A DNA stretch of 64,000 bases from Phormidium ambiguum IAM M-71 (GTDB lineage Bacteria > Cyanobacteriota > Cyanobacteriia > Cyanobacteriales > Aerosakkonemataceae). Below are positions 9,370-18,714 of this stretch, piece by piece. The notes under the pieces are model-generated. The model was not told where the DNA came from and did no database searches. It worked only from the letters and a program-made list of their open reading frames with translations. The DNA lies in contig NZ_MRCE01000020.1 of assembly GCF_001904725.1 (NCBI RefSeq), forward strand, positions 1-64,000, read 5' to 3'. The number at the start of each line of letters is the position of its first letter. Position 1 is the first letter of the stretch. A program made the position numbers and the translations under genes.

Positions 9370-10820
9370 AAATCCTGATAATTTGAAATTTCCTGCAAAG
9401 CCTCTTCAAGCAACTTCTGCCTTACAGACAAAGGCGCAATCACCTCACCATTAGGTCGCCAATCACGTAAACGCATTAAAACATTAATATCACCGACACG
9501 AATCCAAGCCTTGTAATAAGCATCTATTGCAGGTCTTTGCCCAATAATACTTAAAAGTTGCTGCTGTTGAGAACCTTTAACCTGTTGTCGAATCAACTGC
9601 GGTAATTTTTGGTAAGTAATCGGTTCAAAAGTCGTATGGCGCACCGTATCGTCTACATACCAACGGGCAAACTGGGGCGGAAAACGAACAATTAATAAAC
9701 TTTTAGGGAGATAGAAATTAAAACCCCAAGCTTCATCTAGTTCCGCTTGTACCTCATCTGGAGTAGGTAAATTACCTGTACGCCACAACTGTTTCAAGGG
9801 TTTAGGAATCAGCGGATCTCCCCAAGCCAAAATTTGCAGACTTTTCGCGGCGATGCGATCGAGGCGATAATTATGCCAACCAAAGTTTCCATGAGGGTCA
9901 AAACCATAAGCACTCACATATTTCGCCCGTCGCATATAATGCAAGCAGACTGGATAAGTAATAATTTCTAATTGCCGTTCTTCGGCAACCAACCAATACA
10001 GAAACCGAACAACACCCCCCTCATGTCTGCGCCAGAGTGATTCTAATTGTTCTTGGTAAGTATCCACCTGCTCTTGCATTTCCTCACAAAGGATATAATC
10101 CAAGTGAATAAAAATTCGTTGGGTAGGTTCTGGATTTAATTTCAAAGTAGCAGAAGAATCATTAGTTGCTTGTTGCCAAAGCGATTCTAATACTACATTA
10201 AGATTAGGTTGGACAAAAGCTACAGACTCCAACACTCGCAACAACTCCCAAATTTGCGCTTTCGATAATCCCAAATCTGGTTGCGGATTAACTTCACTCG
10301 GAGGTGTGGGTAACTGTTGAATCGAACAAAGTTGGTACTTTCCAGAACTAGGAGATTTTAACCATCCCATCTGCTGCAAATACTTTAAGTCATCGCGGAT
10401 CGATCGATGTACCGTAGCAAAAGGACGTTCTTGTAACTTTTGTTCTAATTCATCCTCACTCAAACCTGTCAACTGCATCACTATTTGTCGCCAAACTGAT
10501 TCCTCCTGAAGACTTTCCGGTGCAAAAATCCAATCTCGAAAAGGTTGGTGACAAATACAGCCAGAGTCATGACAAGCAGCTACCAACTCTTCGACAGTCA
10601 GCTGATTGCTTTGGGGATGAGTTGGTGCGAATAAGTGCGATCGCACCTCAGCATAACTAAAAGGTTGCGGTAAAGAAAGCCAACGAGAATCTGGATGATA
10701 GAACCCAGACAATAATACCCAGAGACGGAGCGATCGACCAAACCGATTTGCCAGTTGACCTGCGGCTAACCATTGGAGAATTTGTGGACTAGGGGAATAA
10801 ACAAAACCAACATCTGTCAA
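9366..10820 (-). CDS. WYL-domain CRISPR-associated regulator (TIGR03985-like), 484 aa
   Basis: The protein resembles the cyanobacterial CRISPR-associated WYL family (TIGR03985). An N-terminal winged-helix-like region spans about 1-180 (VHRSIRDDLKYLQQMGWL). A WYL-type core lies near residues 280-330 (EIITYPVCLHYMRRAKYVSA), followed by a C-terminal extension. In Synechocystis a WYL protein (Sll7009) represses crRNA accumulation of a type I-D system, so a regulatory role here is reasonable inference. The start is TTG at 10820, with AAAAGGGG about 13 bases upstream. It is divergent from csx3, sharing a 51-bp intergenic region, and convergent with cas6. Confidence 0.8.
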   Translation of the reverse strand: MTDVGFVYSPSPQILQWLAAGQLANRFGRSLRLWVLLSGFYHPDSRWLSLPQPFSYAEVRSHLFAPTHPQSNQLTVEELVAACHDSGCICHQPFRDWIFAPESLQEESVWRQIVMQLTGLSEDELEQKLQERPFATVHRSIRDDLKYLQQMGWLKSPSSGKYQLCSIQQLPTPPSEVNPQPDLGLSKAQIWELLRVLESVAFVQPNLNVVLESLWQQATNDSSATLKLNPEPTQRIFIHLDYILCEEMQEQVDTYQEQLESLWRRHEGGVVRFLYWLVAEERQLEIITYPVCLHYMRRAKYVSAYGFDPHGNFGWHNYRLDRIAAKSLQILAWGDPLIPKPLKQLWRTGNLPTPDEVQAELDEAWGFNFYLPKSLLIVRFPPQFARWYVDDTVRHTTFEPITYQKLPQLIRQQVKGSQQQQLLSIIGQRPAIDAYYKAWIRVGDINVLMRLRDWRPNGEVIAPLSVRQKLLEEALQEISNYQDF

Positions 10821-10871
10821 CTATGGAAGACCCCTTTTCTACATAGAGGTTATAGTAGCACAAAGTCAGTA

Positions 10872-11804
10872 ATGGAAATCAAAGCGATGACTAAACCAGC
10901 TAAAAATAATATTTGCCTTTCGCTGTCTCACCAGCAAAATCCCCAAGGCTTGAAATATCAACTATTGTCAATTGAATTAACTAGCGAAGACCGAATTATT
11001 TCTCCAGAAGAACTAGCTGATTTAGAATTACCCAGTGGAATTAACACCACAATTGGTGTAATTATTTCCGGTCGTGCACCAATTTGGTTATACAATTATC
11101 TCGTCCATGAATTGCATCCTACCGCTTGGATTGCCAGTTACGAACCGCGATTGCATTGTGCGATCGTCGTAGCCACCCATAGCCACTTGGTTAAAATTGC
11201 TCAAAGAATTTCTTTAGAACAGCAGCAAGATAGTCCGCTTTGTACTGGATTAATGATTGTCGGGCCACCAAATAGCGGTAAAAGTGTCTTATCTCATGCC
11301 TTATTTACAGCTTTGTTACCCCAATTTTCCAATATTTATTTACAACGAGCAAATTGGGACGGCGAAGGAAATTATGTACTGGAACTGACACCAGAAGCTA
11401 ACGGTGATGGAGAAACATTTAAAGCAGCTAATAAAGGCAGTTTAACACCAGAGTTTTTTCCCTTCCAAGCAGAAGCTATTCTCCAATTAAGACGACAAAA
11501 ATCTTTGGTAATTGTCGATGTTGGAGGAATGGTACAACCGGAAAAACAACCAATATTAGAAGCTTGTTCTCATTACTTAATTATTAGTTCCTCACCCGAA
11601 GAAGTAGAAAGTTGGCACAACTTTTGTCGGGATAGAGCTAATCTCAAACCTGTAGCTGTGATTCATAGCAGTTTGACAGAGTGTGAAATTATTCACCAGG
11701 AACAACCTTATTTAGAAATGACTTGTGGCCCTTGGATCGCTGGACAACCTCGACCAATTCCCCAAACCTTAATTGCCGCAGTGCAAAAATTAGTAAAGAT
11801 TTGA
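10872..11804 (+). CDS. csx3: Csx3 ring-nuclease-like domain fused to a P-loop ATPase, 310 aa
   Basis: The N-terminal ~115 residues are Csx3-like: VHELHP (79-84), YEPRLH (90-95) and VVATHSH (99-105) match the conserved blocks of the neighbouring 109-aa Csx3. The C-terminal part has a Walker A motif GPPNSGKS (131-138) and a LVIVDVGG strand that may be Walker B. Csx3/Crn3 proteins degrade cyclic tetra-adenylate made by Cas10 and so switch off signalling. The Asp of the usual YDPRL motif is Glu here, so activity may differ. The reading frame is open back to 10773, but an ATG at 10872 or 10887 fits better, because it avoids overlap with the divergent WYL gene and has GGAAA upstream of the second ATG. 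Confidence 0.8.
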   Translation: MEIKAMTKPAKNNICLSLSHQQNPQGLKYQLLSIELTSEDRIISPEELADLELPSGINTTIGVIISGRAPIWLYNYLVHELHPTAWIASYEPRLHCAIVVATHSHLVKIAQRISLEQQQDSPLCTGLMIVGPPNSGKSVLSHALFTALLPQFSNIYLQRANWDGEGNYVLELTPEANGDGETFKAANKGSLTPEFFPFQAEAILQLRRQKSLVIVDVGGMVQPEKQPILEACSHYLIISSSPEEVESWHNFCRDRANLKPVAVIHSSLTECEIIHQEQPYLEMTCGPWIAGQPRPIPQTLIAAVQKLVKI

Positions 11805-12055
11805 ATCAACTTGTATGATTTTGTATAAATTCTTCATGACTAATCTTAATATTTTTAAGGAGTTTCGGTGCAGGGTTCTGCTAAATTGATAACAGCGTTG
11901 ATTTTGAAATGCTGGTTTTTGCTAGTTGAAAGTAGCTCTTTGTCGGAAATATGAATTAACTTACTGTTTGCCTAAAACCATTGAGTTTTGACAACTGAAT
12001 ATTTCTATATTTACCTACTACGACAGTAAACATAGTCCAATCAACAACAAAAATT

Positions 12056-12385
12056 ATGAGTGCCATAAAACTGGAAGTTTTTCCACATCAAACACAATCA
12101 GGGTTGCCATATCAACACTTACATCTGGAAATTACCAACGAAAATGGCATCATCACACCTGCTGACCTCAAAGGATTGAAATTGCCAGCCGGGATTGATT
12201 TTAGTCAAGGAATTGTGATTGAAGGAAAAGCACCAATTTGGTTGTATGGATATTTGGTGCATGAATGTCACCCCGCTGCTTGGGTAGGTTGTTATGACCC
12301 ACGTTTGGGTGTGGTGGTGGTGGCGACTCATACCCATGAGGTTTCGATTTCGCAGGTGTTTAAGGTGGATTTGCCTGGGGGTTAG
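12056..12385 (+). CDS. csx3: Stand-alone Csx3 (Crn3-type ring nuclease), 109 aa
   Basis: This is a full-length single-domain Csx3. It shows the conserved VHECHP (68-73), YDPRLG (80-85) and VVATHTHE (88-95), the residues implicated in cyclic oligoadenylate cleavage in characterised Csx3 proteins. It is about half identical to the N-terminal domain of the preceding fusion gene, so one arose by duplication or independent capture. It sits 52 bp upstream of cas10 and is probably cotranscribed with it, which suits an off-switch for the Cas10 product. The 250-bp gap upstream (11805-12055) holds no gene and probably contains the promoter of the cas10 operon. Confidence 0.88.
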   Translation: MSAIKLEVFPHQTQSGLPYQHLHLEITNENGIITPADLKGLKLPAGIDFSQGIVIEGKAPIWLYGYLVHECHPAAWVGCYDPRLGVVVVATHTHEVSISQVFKVDLPGG

Positions 12386-12437
12386 GGGTAGCGATCGCGC
12401 TCCTTTTTTAAAGTTAGTAATTGGGGAAAAATCGGTT

Positions 12438-14804
12438 ATGGCATCTCACGATGTAGCTTTACAAATAATGCAAGAAGCATTATTAATTTTAGATCGTTGG
12501 TCAAGAGAAAATTCACCTCCTAAATTTCAGGTTTGTGCTGAAGATAAAGCAGTTAAAAGAGCGAAAGAAATCCTCTTATGGACAAATGATAAAAAGCTTG
12601 ACTGTCTCCGTTTATTGTTTGATCGTATAAAAGTTTCGGCAGGTCAAACAGCAGAAAATTACCATCCGGTAGGTGCGATCGCAGATACCGATCCTTATAT
12701 TCCCTATCCTTCAACACAAAAACCTGATTTAACTGAATACAAAAAATTAGTCAAAGCCGAGTTAGAGAAACTTCAAGCAGAAGATTGGCAAAATTTGTCA
12801 CTCCTGACTTTATTTATTGAGAAATATGGTTCTTGTCTCAGCTTTGGTGAGTCAGATATTGCGTTGATTGATATGGCTCGATCGACTGCTGCCGTTGCTG
12901 CTGCATTAGCAGATAATCCCGAAGCCCAGCAAATGGCTTTAATTGCTGGTGATTTATCAGGAATTCAAAACTTTATTTATACAATTTCATCAGAAGGTGC
13001 GCTTAAGTCTCTTCGAGCTCGGAGTTTTTATCTGGAGTTGGTTACAGAAGAAATTCTTCAACAGTTTTTAGAAAGATTGCAATTACCTCGGACAAGCATT
13101 ATTTACTATGGAGGAGGAAAGTTTTACTTAATCTCTCCAGCTAAAGAGCAGCTTAAAAAATATATTGCAGATATCGCTGCTCAGTTTAACGCTTGGCTAA
13201 GTCATGAATTTCAAAATAAGATTTTTCTTGCAACAGGATATCAAACCTTTGAAATCGACAAAGTGAAAGATAATAGTTTTGTAGAAGCTGCTTGGAACCC
13301 CATTATTACACTCCTGAACGAACAGAAAAATCGTAAGTTCAACGATCAATTATCAAAACTTCTAAACCAAAGATATAGCTATGAGCCATGTAAAATTTGT
13401 CATCGAGATGACCAAAAACGATTAGCTCGACTCGATAACCATAAAGTTGATTCTGTTATTGCTTGCTTTACCTGCTGTAGGATGTTTCAATTAGGAGAAC
13501 AAATATTCAAGGCTAAAGTCATCGTTCGATCGCGGAAAAGATGGCTATCATTTAAGCGAATTCGCATGAAAACCCCCTTTGGGGCAGTTTACTACAATCT
13601 GTATAGTGAAAATGATAAGTTACCAGAGTTGGAAGCAACAGAACAAATTTTCTGGATCAATAACTGGATAGTTGAAAACTATCGTCAGCAAAATACTTTT
13701 CCTCTTTTGCTTGGTAACTATGGCAAAACATCAGAAGAAACTTTAGCAGATCTAGGTATGAAATCTGGTTTTATGAGGGCAGGTGAGTTTGCCCAAAAAG
13801 CTGCAAAGACAGGCGCTATTGCCAGAGTTGGGTATCTCCGAATGGATGTCGATCGCCTGGGTCAAATTTTTGCTAAAGGTTTAGGCTGTCGTTACTCATT
13901 ACCAAAACTAGCAGGGCTTTCTCGCCAAATGAGTTACTTCTTTAAGGTCTATTTGAATAGCTTGGCAGAAAAGCGTAAGAAGAACTTTTTAGAATATAAG
14001 GACATATTTAATTTCAAATCACTAACTGATGGCGATCGCCCAAATCTTCTCTTCATTTATGCAGGAGGTGATGATTTATTTGTTAGTGGCGCTTGGAATG
14101 AAATTGTAGAATTTGCCTTCGATATTTATCAAAGTTTCCGAGCTTATACAGGTTATAATCCTGATATTACTCTTTCTGGTGGAATCAGCATTGATGATAT
14201 TAAATTTCCCCTGTACCAATCAGCTGAATCATCGGGTAAAGCTGAGGATTTAGCTAAAGGCAATGGACGAGACAGTTTAGGACTTTTCAGAACAGTTTTT
14301 AAATGGAAACAGTGGTTAGGTGCGACTGAATTTCAAACTGTTCAAGAGTTAATTAATGATCTTCATGAACCTAATGATAAAGTAAAGAATCCTTTAGATA
14401 TTAAAGATAAACCTGATTGGTTAGGAATATTGCCATTTGTACGTTCGCTCTACACAGAACTAAAAGGTGATTACACTCGCAGCTTTGTCCGCAACTTACT
14501 AATTACAGCTGAATTACAGGAGCAGGCGATTAAAGAAAAACAAAAACAGATTGATGAACTTAGAAAAAAAGAACAGGATATCGAAGATAATCCTAAAATT
14601 AAAAAGCTTGAAGATGAACGAGAAGAAATTCACTACTATCTTCATTTACCTAAAATTGCCTATACATTGGCAAGATTACCCGATCGCTTACGTAAGGAGG
14701 ATTCTTCATTTAAACCAGTTCGTACTTCACTAAAAAGTCCCTATAATGCGCCCTATTTCCGGGCGATCGCAACCTGGATTGAACTACTCACTCGTAATAA
14801 ATAA
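12438..14804 (+). CDS. cas10: Cas10/Csm1, type III-A large subunit, 788 aa
   Basis: Cas10 binds target-activated crRNA complex and makes cyclic oligoadenylates. Visible features are GDLSGIQNFIYTISS in the first palm-like domain, a zinc ribbon (CKIC at 318-321 with a CFTC pair further on), RMDVDRLGQIF, and the cyclase motif FIYAGGDDLF with GGDD at 543-546. No HDxGK-type nuclease motif is evident: the N-terminus has only SHDVA at residues 3-7, and the IDMARSTAA block lacks the usual His. DNA cleavage by an HD domain is therefore doubtful. A coiled-coil insert (KEKQKQIDELRKKEQD) sits near the end. The ATG at 12438 follows GGGGAAAA; the longer frame upstream lies inside csx3 and is rejected. Confidence 0.93.
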   Translation: MASHDVALQIMQEALLILDRWSRENSPPKFQVCAEDKAVKRAKEILLWTNDKKLDCLRLLFDRIKVSAGQTAENYHPVGAIADTDPYIPYPSTQKPDLTEYKKLVKAELEKLQAEDWQNLSLLTLFIEKYGSCLSFGESDIALIDMARSTAAVAAALADNPEAQQMALIAGDLSGIQNFIYTISSEGALKSLRARSFYLELVTEEILQQFLERLQLPRTSIIYYGGGKFYLISPAKEQLKKYIADIAAQFNAWLSHEFQNKIFLATGYQTFEIDKVKDNSFVEAAWNPIITLLNEQKNRKFNDQLSKLLNQRYSYEPCKICHRDDQKRLARLDNHKVDSVIACFTCCRMFQLGEQIFKAKVIVRSRKRWLSFKRIRMKTPFGAVYYNLYSENDKLPELEATEQIFWINNWIVENYRQQNTFPLLLGNYGKTSEETLADLGMKSGFMRAGEFAQKAAKTGAIARVGYLRMDVDRLGQIFAKGLGCRYSLPKLAGLSRQMSYFFKVYLNSLAEKRKKNFLEYKDIFNFKSLTDGDRPNLLFIYAGGDDLFVSGAWNEIVEFAFDIYQSFRAYTGYNPDITLSGGISIDDIKFPLYQSAESSGKAEDLAKGNGRDSLGLFRTVFKWKQWLGATEFQTVQELINDLHEPNDKVKNPLDIKDKPDWLGILPFVRSLYTELKGDYTRSFVRNLLITAELQEQAIKEKQKQIDELRKKEQDIEDNPKIKKLEDEREEIHYYLHLPKIAYTLARLPDRLRKEDSSFKPVRTSLKSPYNAPYFRAIATWIELLTRNK

Positions 14805-14809
14805 AATGT

Positions 14810-15361
14810 ATGAATCAACCACCTAGAAGGCCAGAACAACGCAACCAAACCCATCAAAATCGACAGTCAAACTTTCAGGGAGGCGAGCGTCAACAACAGT
14901 CTGATACTGCTCAAGAAATCATTAACACAATTAAAGATTTAAGAACAATTGAGGGAGAAGCCGGAAGTTTAAAAGACTATTCTATCCGCACGATGGTTGA
15001 ACAAGCAGAAGCATTTGGGCTAGAGTTAAAGCGACAGCGACTTGAAACAAATCAGGTTCGTAAGTTCTTAGATGCTCTCAATCAAATTAAAGCAAAACTT
15101 CCTCAAGTAGATGAAGAGGTAAGCAATCTAAAACTGACTTTTGAAGAAAAGGAAAAAATCAAGTTTGGCAAGATTGAATCAGATATTGTTCTACTTAAAC
15201 CAAAACTTGCCTATGCAGCAGCACGGCAGGACGCTGTGAAGTCGCTGAACCGAGTAATAGCTGAAGCGATCGACAAGGTACATAGTAAAGCTGATTTTGA
15301 GCGTTTAGTTCAATTGATGGAATCGATTATTGCTTATCACAAAGCAGCAGGTGGAAAATAA
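14810..15361 (+). CDS. csm2: Csm2, type III-A small subunit, 183 aa
   Basis: Csm2 forms the inner helical filament of the Csm complex. The first ~35 residues are Gln/Arg/Asn-rich and disordered. The helical core then shows family features: VEQAEAFGLELKRQRLETNQ, RKFLDALNQIKAKLP, and the C-terminal KPKLAYAAARQDAVKSLNRV followed by FERLVQLMESIIAYHKAAGG. The length is somewhat above usual because of the N-terminal tail. It begins 5 bp after cas10 and ends 2 bp before csm3, so translation is probably coupled. Another ATG at 14806 is in a different frame. Confidence 0.93.
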   Translation: MNQPPRRPEQRNQTHQNRQSNFQGGERQQQSDTAQEIINTIKDLRTIEGEAGSLKDYSIRTMVEQAEAFGLELKRQRLETNQVRKFLDALNQIKAKLPQVDEEVSNLKLTFEEKEKIKFGKIESDIVLLKPKLAYAAARQDAVKSLNRVIAEAIDKVHSKADFERLVQLMESIIAYHKAAGGK

Positions 15362-15363
15362 TT

Positions 15364-16305
15364 ATGCCAGCATCATTTCAACAAAAATCATTATTAGGAA
15401 AATTTCGGCTGACCAGCACTCTGCGGGTAGAAACAGGACTACATATTGGAGGGGGCGGTGAAAATTTGGACATTGGCGGCTTGGATAAACCTGTAATCCG
15501 AGATCCGTTAACTCAGCAACCTTACCTCCCAGGTTCTTCCATTAAAGGTAAATTGCGCTCTATCTTAGAAAGGCTACTGAACAAACCCCTGAATCGACCC
15601 GGTGGCAGTGGAACTTATCGCTATGAAAGTGATGATTTAGAGGATGGTTTTTCTGAGGCAGGTGATTCATATATTCCATTTCAGGGAGCCAAAACCTGTC
15701 CTTTAAGCAGAGTGTTTGGTTCAACTGGTACGAACTGTTGGCTGCCAACAGCTATTGCACAAGAGCAAGATTTGGAGAGAATAGGATCTCCTAAAATTAT
15801 TCAAGAAACTGAGTGTATTAAAGTTAAAGGTCGTAATTTTCCGGCTCGTTTGATTGTCAGAGATTCTCATCTTCTATCAAATTCTGCTCAAAAGTTGAGA
15901 GAAATAGATACTGGATTGTACATGACCGAATGGAAATTTGAAAACGGAATCGATCGCATCACAGCGGCAGCAAATCCCCGACAATTAGAGCGAGTTCCTG
16001 CTGGGGCAGAGTTTGGTTTTGAATTAGTTTACACCGTTGAAAATGCAGAGCAAGCAGTTGAAGATTTGAGAAATTTAGCGATCGCTCTAGCTATTTTAGA
16101 AGATGATGCTTTGGGTGGACATGGTTCGCGGGGTTATGGCAAAGTCAGCTTCAAAAATTTCAAGTTTATCTATCGAGACATAAATCAGTATCGTCAGCTT
16201 GTGAGCAGTGGTGGCAATAATACCGATGATTTTGACCCACCAAAAGATACTTCTGAACTATTAAAGCGATTTGGTGAAGTTCAAGCTTTGCTACCAAGCA
16301 GTTGA
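15364..16305 (+). CDS. csm3: Csm3, crRNA-binding backbone and target-RNA nuclease, 313 aa
   Basis: Csm3 is the repeated Cas7-like subunit that cuts target RNA every six bases. The sequence has LRVETGLHIGGGG (20-32), the catalytic loop IGGLDKPVIRDP with Asp41 intact, and the PGSSIKGKLRS crRNA-binding motif (56-66). A C-terminal GGHGSRGYGKVSF glycine-rich element closes the RAMP fold. RNA cleavage is therefore expected to be active. It sits in the compact csm operon, followed 8 bp later by csm4. Confidence 0.95.
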   Translation: MPASFQQKSLLGKFRLTSTLRVETGLHIGGGGENLDIGGLDKPVIRDPLTQQPYLPGSSIKGKLRSILERLLNKPLNRPGGSGTYRYESDDLEDGFSEAGDSYIPFQGAKTCPLSRVFGSTGTNCWLPTAIAQEQDLERIGSPKIIQETECIKVKGRNFPARLIVRDSHLLSNSAQKLREIDTGLYMTEWKFENGIDRITAAANPRQLERVPAGAEFGFELVYTVENAEQAVEDLRNLAIALAILEDDALGGHGSRGYGKVSFKNFKFIYRDINQYRQLVSSGGNNTDDFDPPKDTSELLKRFGEVQALLPSS

Positions 16306-16313
16306 GGTAAGCT

Positions 16314-17393
16314 ATGAGTGAGTGGAAACTAATTAAACTTAAATTTGGGCGACATCCTGCCCATTTTGGTGAAACAGGAATTGGTATTGAAAAAACTAGC
16401 GAAAGGGTACGATCGGACACATTATTTAGTGCCTGGATCGCTGCTTACGCTAAGTTATTGGGTAGAGAAGATGTAAGTGAGCTATTAGAAAATTTCAACA
16501 CTCAATCAGCGCCACCTTTTCGTCTTAGTTCGACCTTCCTCTATCAAGAACTTAGCAATCATACAGTTTACTATTTGCCTCGTCCCAAAACCTTTCCCTC
16601 CAGATATCCAATTGGTGAAGATATTGAGTTTGCGAAGGATTACAAAAAACTCAACTATTTATCATTAGAAATATGGCGTAAATGGTATCAGGGTTCAGAA
16701 GGTTTTTCTCAAACAGATCTTCAAGATAAAGCGATTGTAGCTTATAAACAGGCTTATAAGATTGAGAAATTTCCGAAAGTGGCGATCGATCGCACGACCA
16801 GAGCAGCCAATTTTTACCACACTGGATTTGTTCAGTTTAATTGGACATCTAATCAAGAGGAAATAAAAGCATTATCTGGCTTATATTTATTGTTGAATTT
16901 TCCAACTTCAAATTTAGAATTAGTGCATAATTTGAAAGCAGCACTGCACTTTTTGGGAGAGGAAGGAATCGGCGGAGAGCGATCGAGCGGTGCAGGTAGA
17001 TTTGAGGTAGAGTGGTGCGATCAATTGCCGAAGGAGTGGAAGAGTATAAATTTAGCCGATTTTAAAGCAAAGCATCATGCTCTGATGAGTATGTTTTGGA
17101 CAAACGATTATGCTCAGTTTAGTGATTTAGGGTTAACACCTGAAAACCCATCAGCTAGTTATGAATTACTAGAACGTGGTGGGTGGGTCAGTTCTCCTTC
17201 TTCTGATCGCCAAGCACGACGTAAATCAGTAAAGATGTTTACTGAAGGTTCTGTTTTTTCGGGAATTCCTCAAGGAAAACTAGCTGATGTAACCCCTGAT
17301 AAATTTAATAACCCGCGTCAGGGTGGACACAAAGTTTACCGCAGTGGTATTGCGCTAAGTTTGCCGATCAAAACATCTGATGCAAATTCATAA
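16314..17393 (+). CDS. csm4: Csm4, Cas5-like crRNA handle-binding subunit, 359 aa
   Basis: Csm4 caps the 5' end of the crRNA and contacts Cas10. The family pattern is clear: KLKFGRHPAHFGETGIGIEK at the start, RVRSDTLFSAWIA (31-43), and the glycine-rich GEEGIGGERSSGAGRF (215-230). The last ~60 residues (GSVFSGIPQGKLADVTP) match the usual Csm4 end. Start and spacing are consistent with the operon: 8 bp after csm3 and 29 bp before csm5. Confidence 0.93.
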   Translation: MSEWKLIKLKFGRHPAHFGETGIGIEKTSERVRSDTLFSAWIAAYAKLLGREDVSELLENFNTQSAPPFRLSSTFLYQELSNHTVYYLPRPKTFPSRYPIGEDIEFAKDYKKLNYLSLEIWRKWYQGSEGFSQTDLQDKAIVAYKQAYKIEKFPKVAIDRTTRAANFYHTGFVQFNWTSNQEEIKALSGLYLLLNFPTSNLELVHNLKAALHFLGEEGIGGERSSGAGRFEVEWCDQLPKEWKSINLADFKAKHHALMSMFWTNDYAQFSDLGLTPENPSASYELLERGGWVSSPSSDRQARRKSVKMFTEGSVFSGIPQGKLADVTPDKFNNPRQGGHKVYRSGIALSLPIKTSDANS

Positions 17394-17422
17394 AATCCGT
17401 CTTCCAAGTAAAAGATAGTGGT

Positions 17423-18712
17423 ATGACAATTGACACTGAAAATACACTCAGAAAACCAGAGGTTTACGAAACCAAACAGATTCAGCTTACTAGTCCAATA
17501 TTACATATTGGTTCTGCTGTGTCTCAACTGAGTCCATTTGAATATGTTCAGACAGGCAAGTTTGTTTACTTACCCGATCAAGACGCTTTAGCTAAAGCTT
17601 TGAAAGAACGAGGATACCTGAATGACTACATTCAAAGAATTGAATCTCGGCAGGAAATTGTAACACTTCTAGAAGATGCTTTTGGAGATAATTGGTATCT
17701 AGCCAAAAACAAGGATGGGCAATTCATCTTTCCCAAAGAGCGAAGAAGTTTAAAATGGACGGAGCAAAAAATTACTGACCTTCGCCCAATGATTCGTAAT
17801 GGATTTGGTCAACTTTATATTCCGGGTTCTTCAATTAAAGGGGCGATTCGGACTGCAATCGCTTATCATTTACTCAAACATGGCGATCGCTACAAAGTCC
17901 CTCAACAACAGCGAGTTAGCGAGATTGAGAACAGATTACGTAATAGCATGGGTGAATTGAGAAACCGGGCAAAGTTTGCAGACGACAAAATGTTTATGGA
18001 TCGATTGTTTAGCTTTTTTCGTTTTGAGGGCGATCGCAGTGATGCTAAACCAAGCCCAAACACAGATTTTATGAGATCAATTCATGTAACAGATAGCAAA
18101 GCATTAATAGAAGAAAACAGACAAACCAAACAGGGAAAAAAATTGTTTGTGAATTTGCCTGTTACTACTGAAGTGATAATTATTAGCCATTTTGATGATT
18201 GGCGAGCAAAATATAAAGCTCCCATTTACACTGAAATGGTTCGCAATGTAGAGACACAATTCAGCATAACTATTGATTCAGCTTTACTGTCTAAATTTCG
18301 CTCTGAAATGCAGATTCCGTTTGGTACAATTAATCAATTGCTTCAAATTTGCCAGGAGTTTGCAGATGACCAATGGCAACATGAAAGGAAGCATTGGCAA
18401 GAGAAAATGAGGAGTAATCCGAACGGACGCGATCAAAATGGTCAGTCGATTAACTTAGCCATTGATTCTATTCAAGAAGATTTTTATCGCAATGAAAGCT
18501 GTCCTTATTTCTCAAGACTAGGTTGGGCAAGCGGTATGTTAGGTACAACAGTTAATTTACATTTCAGTGAAGAGATGAGAACAGAAATTCGCGAAAACTT
18601 TTGTCCTCAAAAAGCTGGCAAATTTGAGGCTCCAAAATCTAGACGAATAGTAGCTAATTTAGATAGAGAACTTAAGTTTGTTCCTGGTTGGGTTAAATTC
18701 AAGGTTTTATAG
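17423..18712 (+). CDS. csm5: Csm5, 3'-end capping Cas7-like subunit, 429 aa
   Basis: Csm5 caps the 3' side of the Csm filament and recruits host nucleases for crRNA trimming in studied systems. The sequence has QLTSPILHIGSAVSQLSPFE (21-40) and YIPGSSIKGAIRTAIA (132-147), both typical for Csm5. The C-terminal part is longer and less conserved, ending in a basic segment KFVPGWVKFKVL. It is the last core gene of the III-A complex and is followed 2 bp later by a second cas6. Confidence 0.92.
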   Translation: MTIDTENTLRKPEVYETKQIQLTSPILHIGSAVSQLSPFEYVQTGKFVYLPDQDALAKALKERGYLNDYIQRIESRQEIVTLLEDAFGDNWYLAKNKDGQFIFPKERRSLKWTEQKITDLRPMIRNGFGQLYIPGSSIKGAIRTAIAYHLLKHGDRYKVPQQQRVSEIENRLRNSMGELRNRAKFADDKMFMDRLFSFFRFEGDRSDAKPSPNTDFMRSIHVTDSKALIEENRQTKQGKKLFVNLPVTTEVIIISHFDDWRAKYKAPIYTEMVRNVETQFSITIDSALLSKFRSEMQIPFGTINQLLQICQEFADDQWQHERKHWQEKMRSNPNGRDQNGQSINLAIDSIQEDFYRNESCPYFSRLGWASGMLGTTVNLHFSEEMRTEIRENFCPQKAGKFEAPKSRRIVANLDRELKFVPGWVKFKVL

Positions 18713-18714
18713 TT

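Noticed and set aside
12294-12437. Upstream extension of cas10 starting inside csx3
   Set aside because: The N-terminal residues (WVWWWW and Arg-rich) are csx3 read in another frame; ATG 12438 has a proper ribosome site.
12438-12460. SHDVA at the Cas10 N-terminus as an HD nuclease motif
   Set aside because: It lacks the following Gly-Lys pattern and lies at residue 3, before any room for the domain.
14061-14078. GGDD as a diguanylate cyclase
   Set aside because: The surroundings (zinc ribbon, csm neighbours) identify Cas10; the motif is its oligoadenylate cyclase site.
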